Shown: piece after piece, positions 33,759 to 42,460 of the stretch
How positions within the stretch are numbered: position 1 is the first letter of the stretch
Layout: each line of letters begins with the position of its first letter
DNA from: Cupriavidus pauculus
GTDB taxonomy: Bacteria; Pseudomonadota; Gammaproteobacteria; Burkholderiales; Burkholderiaceae
Reading direction: 5' to 3'
Assembly: GCF_008693385.1 (NCBI RefSeq)
Contig: NZ_CP044067.1
Span: 2,585,501 to 2,649,500 of the forward strand
Length of the DNA: 64,000 nt
Translations under genes and position numbers: made by a program
The notes under the pieces: model-generated
Told to the model about the DNA's origin: nothing
The model's input: the letters and a program-made list of their open reading frames with translations, nothing else
Databases searched by the model: none

Positions 33759-34751
33759 TCAGTTGGTGGCGACGGCCACATGTCGGGTCGAGACGAGCGT
33801 GCGCCACTTGCCGACCTCGGACTGCACATAGCTCGCGAACTGCGGCGCGGTCATGTTGCTCGGCTCCGTCGACTCGCGCGAGAAGAGTTCCTTCATCGCC
33901 GGCGTCTCGGCCACCGCGCGAATCTCCTGATTGAGGCGATCGACGATGGGCTGCGGTGTCTTCGCGGGCGCGAACACGCCCCACCATGCTTCCACGACGA
34001 AGCCGGGCAGCGTCTCGGCGACGGTCGGCAGGCCGGGCGCAAAGCGCGAACGCTCCGCCGAGGTCACCGCGAGCGCGCGGACCTGACCGCTTTTCAGCGG
34101 ACCGGCCACCGATGCCGCGGTCGTGATCATGACCTGCACGTTGCCGCCCACCATATCGACGACCGCATTGGAGACGCCCTTGTACGGCACGTGTACCGCG
34201 CGGCCCTGGCCCAGCGCGTTGAGCAGTTCGCCGCCGAGATGGCCGCTCGAACCGGGACCGGCCGAGCCGAAGTTGATGCTCTTGTCCTTGTCGCCGCCCT
34301 TGCCCTGGAACGCCTCGACGACGTCCTTCACGCTCTTGTAGGGCGTATTGGCCGCGGTCACGAGCAGCATGGGTCCGCGGTTCAGCATCGCCACGGGCTC
34401 GAACGACTTGATCGGGTCGTAGGGCAGCTTCGGCTGGATCGCCGCGTTGGTGCTGAAGCTCAGCGAGTTGAGCAGCAGCGTCGAGCCGTCCGGATCGCCG
34501 GTGGCCACGGCCTGCGCGCCGATGGCACCACCGGCGCCGGGCCGGTTCTCCACGACGACGGAGGAACCGGTCCGGCCGGCCAGGCCCTGCGCCAGCGCGC
34601 GGGCGAACAGATCGTTGCTGCCGCCGGGGGAGAAGGGCACGACGATACGAATCGTTTTCGGCAGGACGGGCTCCTGGGCCATCGCGGCGCTGGCCGTGGC
34701 GAGCAGGCCTGTGCATAGCACGGCCAGAATGGATGCATAGGGGCGTTGCAT
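33759..34751 (-). CDS. Bug-family (TctC-type) extracytoplasmic solute receptor 6
   Basis: A 330-residue receptor: signal peptide ending near AMA/QE (residue 25), then LPKTIRIVVPFSPGGSND, VENRPGAGGAIG, FGSAGPGSSGHLGGELL and HVPYKGVS. GGAGACAGC precedes the ATG. It is the first gene of the six-gene leftward operon and divergent from a LysR gene, with an operator-like dyad between them. It probably binds the operon's substrate; the ligand is unknown. Confidence 0.9.
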   Translation of the reverse strand: MQRPYASILAVLCTGLLATASAAMAQEPVLPKTIRIVVPFSPGGSNDLFARALAQGLAGRTGSSVVVENRPGAGGAIGAQAVATGDPDGSTLLLNSLSFSTNAAIQPKLPYDPIKSFEPVAMLNRGPMLLVTAANTPYKSVKDVVEAFQGKGGDKDKSINFGSAGPGSSGHLGGELLNALGQGRAVHVPYKGVSNAVVDMVGGNVQVMITTAASVAGPLKSGQVRALAVTSAERSRFAPGLPTVAETLPGFVVEAWWGVFAPAKTPQPIVDRLNQEIRAVAETPAMKELFSRESTEPSNMTAPQFASYVQSEVGKWRTLVSTRHVAVATN

Positions 34752-34837
34752 GCTGTCTCCTGATTGTTGTCTTGTAGGTATGAGGACCAGTATGCGAAGC
34801 CGGTCGATAAAGAAAAAGGCCTATCGTCTTTCTTCAA

Positions 34838-34856
34838 AAGATAGATAAACTATCTT
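34838..34856. promoter_or_regulatory. Candidate LysR operator between receptor 6 and the LysR gene
   Basis: AAGATAG-ATAAA-CTATCTT is a perfect 7-bp dyad with a 5-bp spacer. A further CTATC at 34821-34825 adds a third half-site, giving overlapping paired sites as is common for LysR promoters. It lies 30 bases before the LysR start, in a short AT-rich island. Confidence 0.6.
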
Positions 34857-34885
34857 CATGCCGTCCCGTATCGGGTATCGACCTC

Positions 34886-35770
34886 ATGAACACCCTCTTC
34901 CTGCAGAATTTCCTTTCCGTGCTCGAGCATGGGTCCATCGCGGAGGCCGCACGGCGGCTCAGCCTGACGCCCGCCGCCGTCGCGCAGCAGATTCGGGCGC
35001 TCGAACGCGAGATGGGGGTGTCGCTCGTGATCCGGTCGGGCCGGCATGTCATTGCCACGGAAAGCGGTGAACGCGTCGCCGCGAGAGCGCGCGACGTGCT
35101 CGCGCATGTGAGCGGCATGTTCGCGGCGGCGCTCGATGAAGAAAAACTGGCGGGGGAGTTGCGGCTCGGTGCCGGACCGACCGCACTGACGGGCATGGTG
35201 CCCGATCTGCTGAGCGCGCTGATCAAGCGCTATCCGGGCATCAGCGTGTACGTGCAGCCCGGCTATTCGGTCGATATGCACCCGGCCGTGCTGAACGGGA
35301 CGCTCGATGCCGCCATCGTGCTGGCCTCACCTTCGCCGCTGCCGAAGCTGCTTCGCTGGCAATTGTTGCGGGAAGAGCCGCTGGGCTTGCTGGTGCCCGC
35401 GCAGCTTGCGGGGTCGGATCCCCACGAGCTGCTGCGCGTGGCGCCGTTCATCCGCTACGACCGCCACGAATGGGGCGGCCAGCTCGCCGACCGCTACCTG
35501 CGCGACAACGGCATCGCGCCCAACGAACGCTTCGAGCTCAATTCGCTGTCGGCGATTGCCGTGATGGTGGACCGGGGCCTCGGCGTATCGCTCGTCCCCG
35601 AGTGGATCCGCCCATGGCCCGAGGGGCTGCGGCTCGTGCATCTGCCGCTGCCCATGCACAGCGAACCGCGGCGCATGGGCCTGATCTGGTCCCGCACGAC
35701 GTCGCGCACACGGCTCGTGGAGGCGCTGCGGGACGAAGCGGTCAGGCAGTTCCGGGGGACCGCTTCGTGA
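34886..35770 (+). CDS. LysR-family regulator, predicted controller of the CaiB-TauD-PrpD-PrpF operon
   Basis: A 294-residue LysR protein, with an HTH at residues 1-60 (FLSVLEHGSIAEAARRLSLTPAAVAQQIRALE) and a substrate-binding domain to about 290. It is divergent from a six-gene operon across a 134-bp gap that holds a perfect dyad, the classic LysR layout. It closely resembles the LysR at 6110-6967, including the shared ending LIWSRTTSRT/LLWSPKGPHA region, so the two probably arose by duplication and serve separate receptor operons. Confidence 0.9.
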   Translation: MNTLFLQNFLSVLEHGSIAEAARRLSLTPAAVAQQIRALEREMGVSLVIRSGRHVIATESGERVAARARDVLAHVSGMFAAALDEEKLAGELRLGAGPTALTGMVPDLLSALIKRYPGISVYVQPGYSVDMHPAVLNGTLDAAIVLASPSPLPKLLRWQLLREEPLGLLVPAQLAGSDPHELLRVAPFIRYDRHEWGGQLADRYLRDNGIAPNERFELNSLSAIAVMVDRGLGVSLVPEWIRPWPEGLRLVHLPLPMHSEPRRMGLIWSRTTSRTRLVEALRDEAVRQFRGTAS

Positions 35771-35813
35771 CTGCGGAGAACACCGCATTGGCGCGCGACG
35801 CCATGTTGCCGCA

Positions 35814-36365
35814 CTAGGCAAACACCTCCGCATCCTCGAGGGTGCGGCCCGCCGCGTCCTTCGCGGCAAGGATCGGCGTGCCGGCGATCGGCCATTCGAT
35901 CCTGAGGTGGCCGTCGTTCCAGAGCAGCGATCGCTCGTGCTCGGGGTACCAGCGGTCGGTGGTCTTGTACAGGAACTCGGCGTAGTCGGACAGCACCACG
36001 AAGCCGTGGGCAAAGCCTTCCGGGATCCACAGCTGCCGCTTGTTCTCGGCGGAGAGCGTCACGCCCACCCACTTGCCGAACGTCGGCGAGCTTCTGCGCA
36101 GGTCCACGGCCACGTCGTACACCTCGCCGGTGACCACGCGCACGAGCTTGCCCTGCGGATGCCTGACCTGATAGTGGAGCCCACGCAGGACATTGCGCGC
36201 CGAGCGCGAATGGTTGTCCTGCACGAAGTGGCGCTTCAAGCCGGTGGCCGCCTCGAACTCGAGTCCGTTGAAGCTTTCGTAGAAGAAACCACGATCGTCG
36301 CCGAACACCTTGGGATCGACGATCAGCACATCCGGAATCTCGGTGCGGGTCACGTTCATGGTCAT
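35814..36365 (-). CDS. rfbC: dTDP-4-dehydrorhamnose 3,5-epimerase
   Basis: A 183-residue RmlC/RfbC, the normal length. The catalytic His64 lies in RNVLRGLHYQ; LWIPEGFAHGFVVLSD and the C-terminal LLWNDGHLRIEWP are family motifs. It epimerises dTDP-4-keto-6-deoxyglucose at C3 and C5, the third step to dTDP-L-rhamnose. AGGAG lies 7 bases before the ATG. It follows rfbD by 3 bases and ends the leftward arm of the exopolysaccharide locus. Confidence 0.95.
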   Translation of the reverse strand: MTMNVTRTEIPDVLIVDPKVFGDDRGFFYESFNGLEFEAATGLKRHFVQDNHSRSARNVLRGLHYQVRHPQGKLVRVVTGEVYDVAVDLRRSSPTFGKWVGVTLSAENKRQLWIPEGFAHGFVVLSDYAEFLYKTTDRWYPEHERSLLWNDGHLRIEWPIAGTPILAAKDAAGRTLEDAEVFA

Positions 36366-36368
36366 GGT

Positions 36369-37307
36369 TCAACTCCTGGGCAATTGCGAAACCAGTTCCG
36401 GCATCACCGCATGCAGGCCGTCCTGCCAGTCGGGGAGATGGATGCCGAAGACCTGGCACAGCCTGGCGGTGGCCAGCCGCGAGTTCGCGGGCCGGCGCGC
36501 GGGCAGGGGATAGTCGTCCGTGCCGATGGGCTCGACGCGCGCGGGATCGACCTTGAGCGCGACGCCGAGCGCGGCGGCAATCCGCAGCACTTCCAGTGCG
36601 TAGGCATGCCACGTCGTCGCGCCCGATGCGGTCAGGTGGTAGAGGCCGCGCGGGAATGCGGTGGGACTGCCGAAGATCCAGTGCCGCGCCACGATCTGCG
36701 CCGTCACGTCGGCCACGAGCGCGGCCGGCGTGGGCGCGCCGGACTGGTCCGCCACCACGCGCAGCCGGTCGCGATCGCAGCCGAGCTTGAGCATCGTCCG
36801 CGCAAAATTGTTGCCGTGGCTGCCGAAGACCCAGCTCGTGCGCAGCACCAGGGCGCTGGCCTCGCTGTTCAGGACCGCGGTCTCGCCCGCCAGCTTGCTT
36901 TCGCCGTAAGCCGATACCGGATGGGGCGTGTCGGCCTCGGTATAGGGGTCGTCCTTTGTGCCGTCGAACACGTAATCCGTGGAATAGTGGACGAGCAAGG
37001 CACCCAGCGCGCTGGCCTCTTCGGCCAGCACACCGGGTGCGGTGCCATTGATCGCGAAGGCCTGGGCGGCGTCGCTCTCGGCCTTGTCCACGGCCGTGTA
37101 GGCGGCGGCATTGACGATGATGTCGGGCGCGAAGTGCCGCACCACGCCGCGCAACTGGCCGATATCGGCAAGGTTGCAGCCACCGCGGTCGAGCGCGATG
37201 ACGCGGCCGAGCGGCGCGAGGCTGCGCGTCAGTTCGAAGCCGATCTGACCGTTGCCGCCCGTGACGAGTAACGTGGGCGGCGCGCCGCGCGGGCGTTCAC
37301 GCGGCAT
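36369..37307 (-). CDS. rfbD: dTDP-4-dehydrorhamnose reductase
   Basis: A 312-residue RmlD/RfbD. The NADPH-binding motif [12 protein letters not shown] is near residues 15-26, followed by [22 protein letters not shown] and the YxxxK catalytic pair in [11 protein letters not shown]. It makes dTDP-L-rhamnose in the last step of the pathway. I chose the ATG at 37305-37307, which overlaps the rfbB stop by 11 bases; a longer in-frame reading would add an Arg-rich tail that is rfbB read in another frame. Confidence 0.94.
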   Translation of the reverse strand: MPRERPRGAPPTLLVTGGNGQIGFELTRSLAPLGRVIALDRGGCNLADIGQLRGVVRHFAPDIIVNAAAYTAVDKAESDAAQAFAINGTAPGVLAEEASALGALLVHYSTDYVFDGTKDDPYTEADTPHPVSAYGESKLAGETAVLNSEASALVLRTSWVFGSHGNNFARTMLKLGCDRDRLRVVADQSGAPTPAALVADVTAQIVARHWIFGSPTAFPRGLYHLTASGATTWHAYALEVLRIAAALGVALKVDPARVEPIGTDDYPLPARRPANSRLATARLCQVFGIHLPDWQDGLHAVMPELVSQLPRS

Positions 37308-38421
37308 ATTGCATCCCCATCCAGTGGCGATACGCGCCCGACATGACGTCGCGTACCCAGAGCGGATTGTCGAGATACCACGCGACGGTCTTGCGCAGGC
37401 CTGTCTCGAAGGTTTCCGCCGGGCGCCATCCGAGTTCGCGCTCGATCTTGCGCGCGTCGATCGCATAGCGGCGGTCATGCCCGGGACGGTCCTTCACAAA
37501 CCGGATCTGCTCGCGATACGAGCCCGCGTGACGGGGCCGCAGTGCGTCGAGGCTGTCGCACAGTGCATGCACGACATCGATGTTCGTCTTCTCGTTCCAG
37601 CCGCCCACGTTGTAGGTCTCGCCGACGCGCCCGTTCGCCAGTACCGCGCGGATGGCCGCGCAATGGTCGCCGACGTAGAGCCAGTCCCGAATGTTCTGCC
37701 CATCGCCGTACACCGGCAGGGTCTCGCCCGCCAGCGCGCGGGCGATCATCAGCGGAATCAGCTTTTCCGGGAACTGATACGGCCCATAGTTGTTGGAGCA
37801 GTTCGTCGTCAGCACGGGCAGGCCGTACGTGTGGTGCCATGCGCGCACCAGATGATCCGAGGCCGCCTTCGATGCCGAGTACGGACTGTTCGGCGCATAG
37901 GCCGTGGTTTCGGAGAACGGCGCGTCGGCGGGCCCCAGCGAACCGAATACCTCGTCGGTCGAGACATGGAGGAAGCGAAAGGCCGCGCGGTCGTCGTCGG
38001 GCAGCGCCTGCCAGTACGTGCGCGCGGCTTCCAGCAGCGAGAACGTGCCCGCGATATTGGTATCGATAAAGGCGGCGGGACCGTGGATGGACCGATCGAC
38101 ATGGCTTTCCGCGGCAAGGTGGACGATCGCGCGCGGATGGTAGCGAACGAGCAGTTCGTCCATCTTCGCGCGATCGCAGATGTCCGCGTGGACGAGCCGG
38201 TGGCGCGGATCCCCGTCGATGAGGTCGAGGCTGTGGCGGTTGCCCGCGTAGGTCAGCTTGTCGACGTTGACCACGGCGTCGGTCTGGGGGGCGGTCTGGG
38301 GGACGGTCTGGGGGACGGTCTGGGGGGCGGTCTGTGTGCCGTCCTCCGGCCGGGCCAGCCAGTCGATCACGAAATTGGCGCCGATAAAACCCGCGCCGCC
38401 GGTAACGAGAATGCAGGACAT
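37297..38421 (-). CDS. rfbB: dTDP-glucose 4,6-dehydratase with a tandem-repeat insertion
   Basis: A 374-residue RmlB/RfbB, about 20 residues longer than usual. The NAD motif TGGAGFIG is at residues 7-14; HVSTDEVFG and the YSASK catalytic region are intact. The extra length is a loop at about residues 29-48 made of repeated PQT-A/V units, encoded by a 12-bp tandem array at 38281-38340. It falls between the first helix and second strand of the nucleotide-binding fold. The enzyme starts rhamnose synthesis from dTDP-glucose. It is 29 bases behind the 2-oxoglutarate oxygenase gene. Confidence 0.94.
   Translation of the reverse strand: MSCILVTGGAGFIGANFVIDWLARPEDGTQTAPQTVPQTVPQTAPQTDAVVNVDKLTYAGNRHSLDLIDGDPRHRLVHADICDRAKMDELLVRYHPRAIVHLAAESHVDRSIHGPAAFIDTNIAGTFSLLEAARTYWQALPDDDRAAFRFLHVSTDEVFGSLGPADAPFSETTAYAPNSPYSASKAASDHLVRAWHHTYGLPVLTTNCSNNYGPYQFPEKLIPLMIARALAGETLPVYGDGQNIRDWLYVGDHCAAIRAVLANGRVGETYNVGGWNEKTNIDVVHALCDSLDALRPRHAGSYREQIRFVKDRPGHDRRYAIDARKIERELGWRPAETFETGLRKTVAWYLDNPLWVRDVMSGAYRHWMGMQYAA
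38281..38340. repeat. 12-bp tandem repeat inside rfbB
   Basis: Four near-identical 12-bp units (GGTCTGGGGGGC, GGTCTGGGGGAC twice, then GGTCTGGGGGGC) at 38281-38328 are followed by a degenerate fifth, GGTCTGTGTGCC. Each unit is four codons (PQT plus Ala/Val on the coding strand), so gain or loss of units changes loop length without a frameshift. Confidence 0.92.
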
Positions 38422-38450
38422 CGCTGGACTCCTGTCCGATAGATCAGGGC

Positions 38451-39254
38451 TCAGCGGCCCACGAGCCGCCGTGCCAGTGCCTTGGCGTACGGCGGCGTGA
38501 TGCCGTGCAGGAAGTCGCGCGTCGTCAATGGAAATCGCTCGCCCGGGGCCGCCTGAAATCGTGTGGTGTGGACCTCCGCCTCCTCATCCTTGGGCCGGCC
38601 GTTCGAGTAGTAGTAGAGCGCGATTGAGCGGCGCGACATGCCCGCCGGACAGGCGAGCGGCACGGGATGCCCGTGCCAGGAGCATTCGTTGGTGCTGAAC
38701 ACGACGAGCCGGTTGCCGATCGGCGCGATCTTCTGCACGCAGTGCTGCACGCCTTCGTCCCAGAGCTGGAGGTGCCCGGCCCAGTTGTCCTCCCAGGTGT
38801 CGTTGAAGTACAGCAGCACGTTTACGCGGCGGTCCAGCTTCCACTCGGGATGGTAGTTGTAGTCGATATGCAGCCCGAGGTGCCCGCCCGGCAGCGTCTG
38901 ATGCAGCCCACCGCCATGCAGATGCGGGTCGGGCACCAGTCCGGTGATGCCGGTCAGCGTTTCGAGAAAGCGCACGAACCCCGGGCTGTTCATCTCGAGG
39001 ATGAGCCCCCGCAGCGCGGGCGGAATCGAGTAGAAGTCCTGGATCTGCAGCTTGAGGTTCTCCGCGGCCGACTGGAACTTGAACCAACCGCTTTCCTTCT
39101 TGCCCGGGAAGGCGTCACTGGTTTCGCGATATACGTCTCCGTCGAGAAAGTCGTCCACGCAGATATGCGGGAAGGGGGGATTCGTCCGGTAGGGCTCCGC
39201 AAGTTCGCGTGCCATCCAGTCCAGCTTGGCCAGGTCAAGCATTTCCTTGTACAT
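38451..39254 (-). CDS. 2-oxoglutarate-Fe(II) oxygenase of the polysaccharide locus
   Basis: A 267-residue oxygenase of the prolyl-hydroxylase-like 2OG-Fe(II) superfamily. The iron ligands are H129 and D131 in [11 protein letters not shown] and H194 in CSWHGHPVP; Arg208/209 in [11 protein letters not shown] is suited to 2-oxoglutarate. The start at 39252-39254 has GGAGGAG 8 bases upstream, overlapping the end of the regulator gene. Genes of this type occur in polysaccharide clusters, but their substrate is usually unknown; it could hydroxylate a sugar or acyl decoration or a protein. It is placed between regulator and rhamnose genes. Confidence 0.87.
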   Translation of the reverse strand: MYKEMLDLAKLDWMARELAEPYRTNPPFPHICVDDFLDGDVYRETSDAFPGKKESGWFKFQSAAENLKLQIQDFYSIPPALRGLILEMNSPGFVRFLETLTGITGLVPDPHLHGGGLHQTLPGGHLGLHIDYNYHPEWKLDRRVNVLLYFNDTWEDNWAGHLQLWDEGVQHCVQKIAPIGNRLVVFSTNECSWHGHPVPLACPAGMSRRSIALYYYSNGRPKDEEAEVHTTRFQAAPGERFPLTTRDFLHGITPPYAKALARRLVGR

Positions 39255-39256
39255 GC

Positions 39257-40324
39257 TCAGCGCTCCTCCAGAAGTGGCGATATCGATCCGCCTGTGTTGT
39301 GATGCTGGTTCCTGTATTCGGTGGGGGAGAGCGCGAAGCGCTTGCGGAAGATCTTGCAGAGGCGGTCGCCGTTGCCCATGCCGCAGCGCCGGGCGACCTT
39401 GTCGACGGGCAATGTGGTCCTGGTCAGCAGCTTGCAGCTCATGTCGAGCCGCGCGCGCAGCAGATACTCGGAAGGCGTGACGCCGATCGTGCATTTGAAT
39501 CGGCGCAGATAGTTGCGCTCGCTCATCGCGGCAAAGCGCGCGGCATCGGCGACGGAGATGGACTCCATGTAATGCTCGGTGATCCAGCGCGCGGAGGCGT
39601 GGATCTTGTTGGCCGTTGCGGCCGACATGTCCGGCAGGTCGTCGTCGCGTTCTTCCTTGTCGTCGCGACTCGCATCGTCGGACGTATCGTTCGCGGCCTC
39701 GCGGCGTGGCGCGAGCAGGTTGCCCACTTCCTCCGCCATGGCCGTGCCGAGGTCGCTCTCGATCTGTGCGAGCGCGAGATCCATCGCCGAGGGCATCACT
39801 TCCGGCGTATGGCCCGTGCCGCCGCGGCACCAGAAGACGGTGGCGGGGGCGATATTGATGCCTGGGTCGCCGGAAATGGCGGCCGTCGCGCGCGACACAC
39901 GCGGCGTGATCATTTCACGTCCGCTATCGCGCCATTCCAGTGCGGCCGCGCTGATCTCCAGCGTGGTACTCATGACGCGCGCGGCACGTTCGCCCGCCGG
40001 TTCGCGCTCGCTGCACGCGATGAAGATGGCGCCGAAACCGCGCTGGCCAGCGGCTTCGAGACCCTGCGTCCAGATCCTGACCGACGAGGAGCACGCGATG
40101 TTGCCGCCATGGTGCGAGAGCAGCGAGAGTTGATAGAAGGGACGCCTGTGTTTCTGGATCTCGAGTTCGTTGGCAATGCGAAACGCCTCGGCGACGATGC
40201 CGGCAGCGAGCAGCGAGCAACCATCGAACAGCAGCAGGCCGATACGCTGGACCGCCTGTTGCCCCGCCACCGGCAGAGGACCCAGTTGCCGCACGGGCGG
40301 AGGTGTGTCGACTAGGTTCTCCAT
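39257..40324 (-). CDS. GlxA/AraC-type transcriptional regulator
   Basis: A 355-residue regulator with an N-terminal DJ-1/PfpI-like domain (about residues 25-200, starting RIGLLLFDGCSLLAAGIVAEAF) and a C-terminal AraC double HTH (about 250-345, with ISVADAARFAAMSERNYLRRF and GVTPSEYLLRARL). A low-complexity acidic linker (NDTSDDASRDDKEERDDD) joins them. The N-domain lacks the obvious nucleophile of an active amidotransferase. It heads the leftward rhamnose arm and faces manC across 534 bp, so control of exopolysaccharide production is likely. Confidence 0.88.
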   Translation of the reverse strand: MENLVDTPPPVRQLGPLPVAGQQAVQRIGLLLFDGCSLLAAGIVAEAFRIANELEIQKHRRPFYQLSLLSHHGGNIACSSSVRIWTQGLEAAGQRGFGAIFIACSEREPAGERAARVMSTTLEISAAALEWRDSGREMITPRVSRATAAISGDPGINIAPATVFWCRGGTGHTPEVMPSAMDLALAQIESDLGTAMAEEVGNLLAPRREAANDTSDDASRDDKEERDDDLPDMSAATANKIHASARWITEHYMESISVADAARFAAMSERNYLRRFKCTIGVTPSEYLLRARLDMSCKLLTRTTLPVDKVARRCGMGNGDRLCKIFRKRFALSPTEYRNQHHNTGGSISPLLEER

Positions 40325-40858
40325 GACGCATTTCCCCTCGCGAAAGAACTTCGGATTCGAAACTGGTTTATCTGCATCATATTCAATTTGCCGCGCCGCA
40401 CAACGTCGAATGTCCGATATTCACGTAACGTTGTCGGAGGGATACGGTTGCCGGAGAAAAGTCGCTCTGAAAATGCGGGATACGCCGCAATATGTCGTCG
40501 AGTGATTATCAAAAGTGAATCAAATTTGATAATTGTTACCTACCGTACATACAGCCGCTGTCCGATAAGAAAGCTAAAAAGTCATATAGAACAACGACTT
40601 CACCGCATTTGTGCAACGCACGCGAAATCTGGTGCGGTGAAACACGCTCCCGCCCCAGAGATAGGCGGTTACATGACTAATTTGGTGCAGGATAATGTGC
40701 CATTATCAAGATAAATACGTTTTTCTGACATTTCGCGGCGGCATCGGTCAAATCTTCTCCGTTTTCGGACATGGTTATACCGGCGCATTTCCGCGCATCT
40801 ATGCTTCAGTGCAGCAAAGTCTTGCCATACCGGTCGGATTGCCTCTCAGGAGCTCAGG
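40325..40858. promoter_or_regulatory. AT-rich divergent promoter region of the exopolysaccharide locus
   Basis: A 534-bp region with no credible gene and much lower GC than its flanks, especially 40480-40740. It must hold the promoters of the regulator-rhamnose arm and the manC arm. A long dyad lies at 40505-40533. I see no JUMPstart/ops element and could not fix -35/-10 boxes. The low GC suggests a target for an H-NS/MvaT-like silencer, which is inference. Confidence 0.6.
40505..40533. promoter_or_regulatory. 9-bp inverted repeat in the exopolysaccharide promoter region
   Basis: ATTATCAAA at 40505-40513 and TTTGATAAT at 40525-40533 form a perfect inverted repeat with an 11-bp centre. The arm spacing (about 20 bp centre to centre) places both arms on one face of the helix, which fits a dimeric regulator such as the adjacent GlxA/AraC-type protein. 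The binding partner is inference. Confidence 0.5.
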
Positions 40859-42373
40859 ATGCCCATCACCGTTCCCGGCGAAGCCCTCACCGAAGCCCCC
40901 CACCTTGCAGACGCGCGCCTGCATGCCACCGCACTGAAGTTCTGCCCCGTCGTGCTGGCCGGTGGATCGGGCACACGGCTCTGGCCACTATCCCGCAAGC
41001 ACTATCCCAAGCAACTGATCGACGTCATCGGCCGCGACTCGCTGCTGCAGGCCACCGTTCGCCGCACGGAGGCGTTGCGCGGCATGGGCCGCGCGGAGAC
41101 GGCCGCGATCATCGTGTGCGGCGAGCCGCATCGCTTCATGACGGCGCAGCAACTGGAGGCCGCCGGCGTCGATGCGCGCATCGTGGTCGAGCCGACGGGC
41201 CGCAACACCGCGCCGGCACTGACGCTCGCGGCGCTGCTGGCCACGGCCCAGGGCGACGACAGCATCATGGTGGTCATGCCCGCCGACCATGTCATTGCCG
41301 ATACGGAGGCCTTCGGCCATGCCGTCACGCGCGCCGCGCAGTTCGCGGAGCAGGGCGCCATCGTGACGCTCGGCGTGCCGCCGACGCGGGCAGACACGGG
41401 CTACGGGTATATCCGCATCGGCTCGCCGCTCGATGGCGTGGCGCACGCGATCGACAGCTTCGTCGAGAAGCCCGCGGCCGAGATCGCACAGGCATACGCG
41501 GCTTCCGGCGACTACTGGTGGAACAGTGGCATCTTCGTCGTGCGCGCGAGCACATGGCTGGCGACGCTGCAACGCTTGCAGGCCGACATGCATGCAGCGT
41601 GCTGCGATGCCTTCGCGAAGGGCCATGAACACGGCACCTTCTATCACCCCGACACCGAGGCGTTCGCGGCCGTGCCGTCGGACTCCATCGACTATGCGGT
41701 CATGGAGCACCTGGCGCGCGCGGGCGATGTGCAGGGCGTGGTGGTGCCGATGTCCGCGGGCTGGTCCGACCTCGGATCGTGGGACGCCGTGTGGGACGCC
41801 ATCGACAAGGATGCGGAGGGTAACGCCGCGCGTGGCCGTGCGATGTACGAAGGCGCGACGTCCTGCTACGTCCATGCCGACAGCCGCCTCGTGGCTTGCG
41901 TGGGCACGACGAACCTGATCGTGGTGGAGACGCCCGATGCCGTGCTCGTGGTCGATCGCTCGCATGTGCAGGGCGTAAAGGGGCTGGTCGAGCGGATCGC
42001 GCGCGAGCGGGGCAGCGAGGCGGAGAACCATCGCAAGGTGCAGCGCCCCTGGGGCTGCTACGACTCGATCGACCAGGGCGAGCGTTTCCAGGTCAAGCGC
42101 ATCGTCGTGAATCCGGGCGCATCGCTGTCCCTCCAGCTGCACCATCATCGCGCCGAACACTGGACCGTGGTGCGCGGCACCGCCCAGGTGACGCGCGGCG
42201 ACGAACGCTTCCTGCTCAGCGAGAACGAGTCCACCTATATCCCGATCGGCGTGATGCACCGGCTGGAAAACCCCGGCAAGCTGCCGCTCGAACTCATCGA
42301 AGTGCAATCGGGTGCCTATCTTGGCGAGGACGACATCGTCCGCATAGCGGATACGTACGGCCGCTGCGCCTGA
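40859..42373 (+). CDS. manC: Mannose-1-phosphate guanylyltransferase / mannose-6-phosphate isomerase
   Basis: A 504-residue bifunctional type II enzyme. The guanylyltransferase domain (about residues 28-310) begins with [22 protein letters not shown]; the C-terminal cupin isomerase domain (about 370-500) has RPWGCYDSID and LQLHHHRAEHW. It makes GDP-mannose, so mannose or a sugar derived from GDP-mannose (fucose, rhamnose, mannuronate) is expected in the polymer. The N-terminus has about 25 residues before the catalytic fold. It heads the rightward operon, as bceA does in cepacian loci. Confidence 0.94.
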   Translation: MPITVPGEALTEAPHLADARLHATALKFCPVVLAGGSGTRLWPLSRKHYPKQLIDVIGRDSLLQATVRRTEALRGMGRAETAAIIVCGEPHRFMTAQQLEAAGVDARIVVEPTGRNTAPALTLAALLATAQGDDSIMVVMPADHVIADTEAFGHAVTRAAQFAEQGAIVTLGVPPTRADTGYGYIRIGSPLDGVAHAIDSFVEKPAAEIAQAYAASGDYWWNSGIFVVRASTWLATLQRLQADMHAACCDAFAKGHEHGTFYHPDTEAFAAVPSDSIDYAVMEHLARAGDVQGVVVPMSAGWSDLGSWDAVWDAIDKDAEGNAARGRAMYEGATSCYVHADSRLVACVGTTNLIVVETPDAVLVVDRSHVQGVKGLVERIARERGSEAENHRKVQRPWGCYDSIDQGERFQVKRIVVNPGASLSLQLHHHRAEHWTVVRGTAQVTRGDERFLLSENESTYIPIGVMHRLENPGKLPLELIEVQSGAYLGEDDIVRIADTYGRCA

Positions 42374-42460
42374 GCTCGACCTGAACCTGCCCCCGGGACG
42401 GCGCACCGCCAGCGTGCCGCGCCGTCTGTCGTCCACCCATCGGTCCAGGGAGATACCAGC

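Noticed and set aside
40325..40858. JUMPstart/ops element upstream of the polysaccharide genes
   Set aside because: No GGCGGTAG-type ops core is present; a RfaH-type control site cannot be supported.
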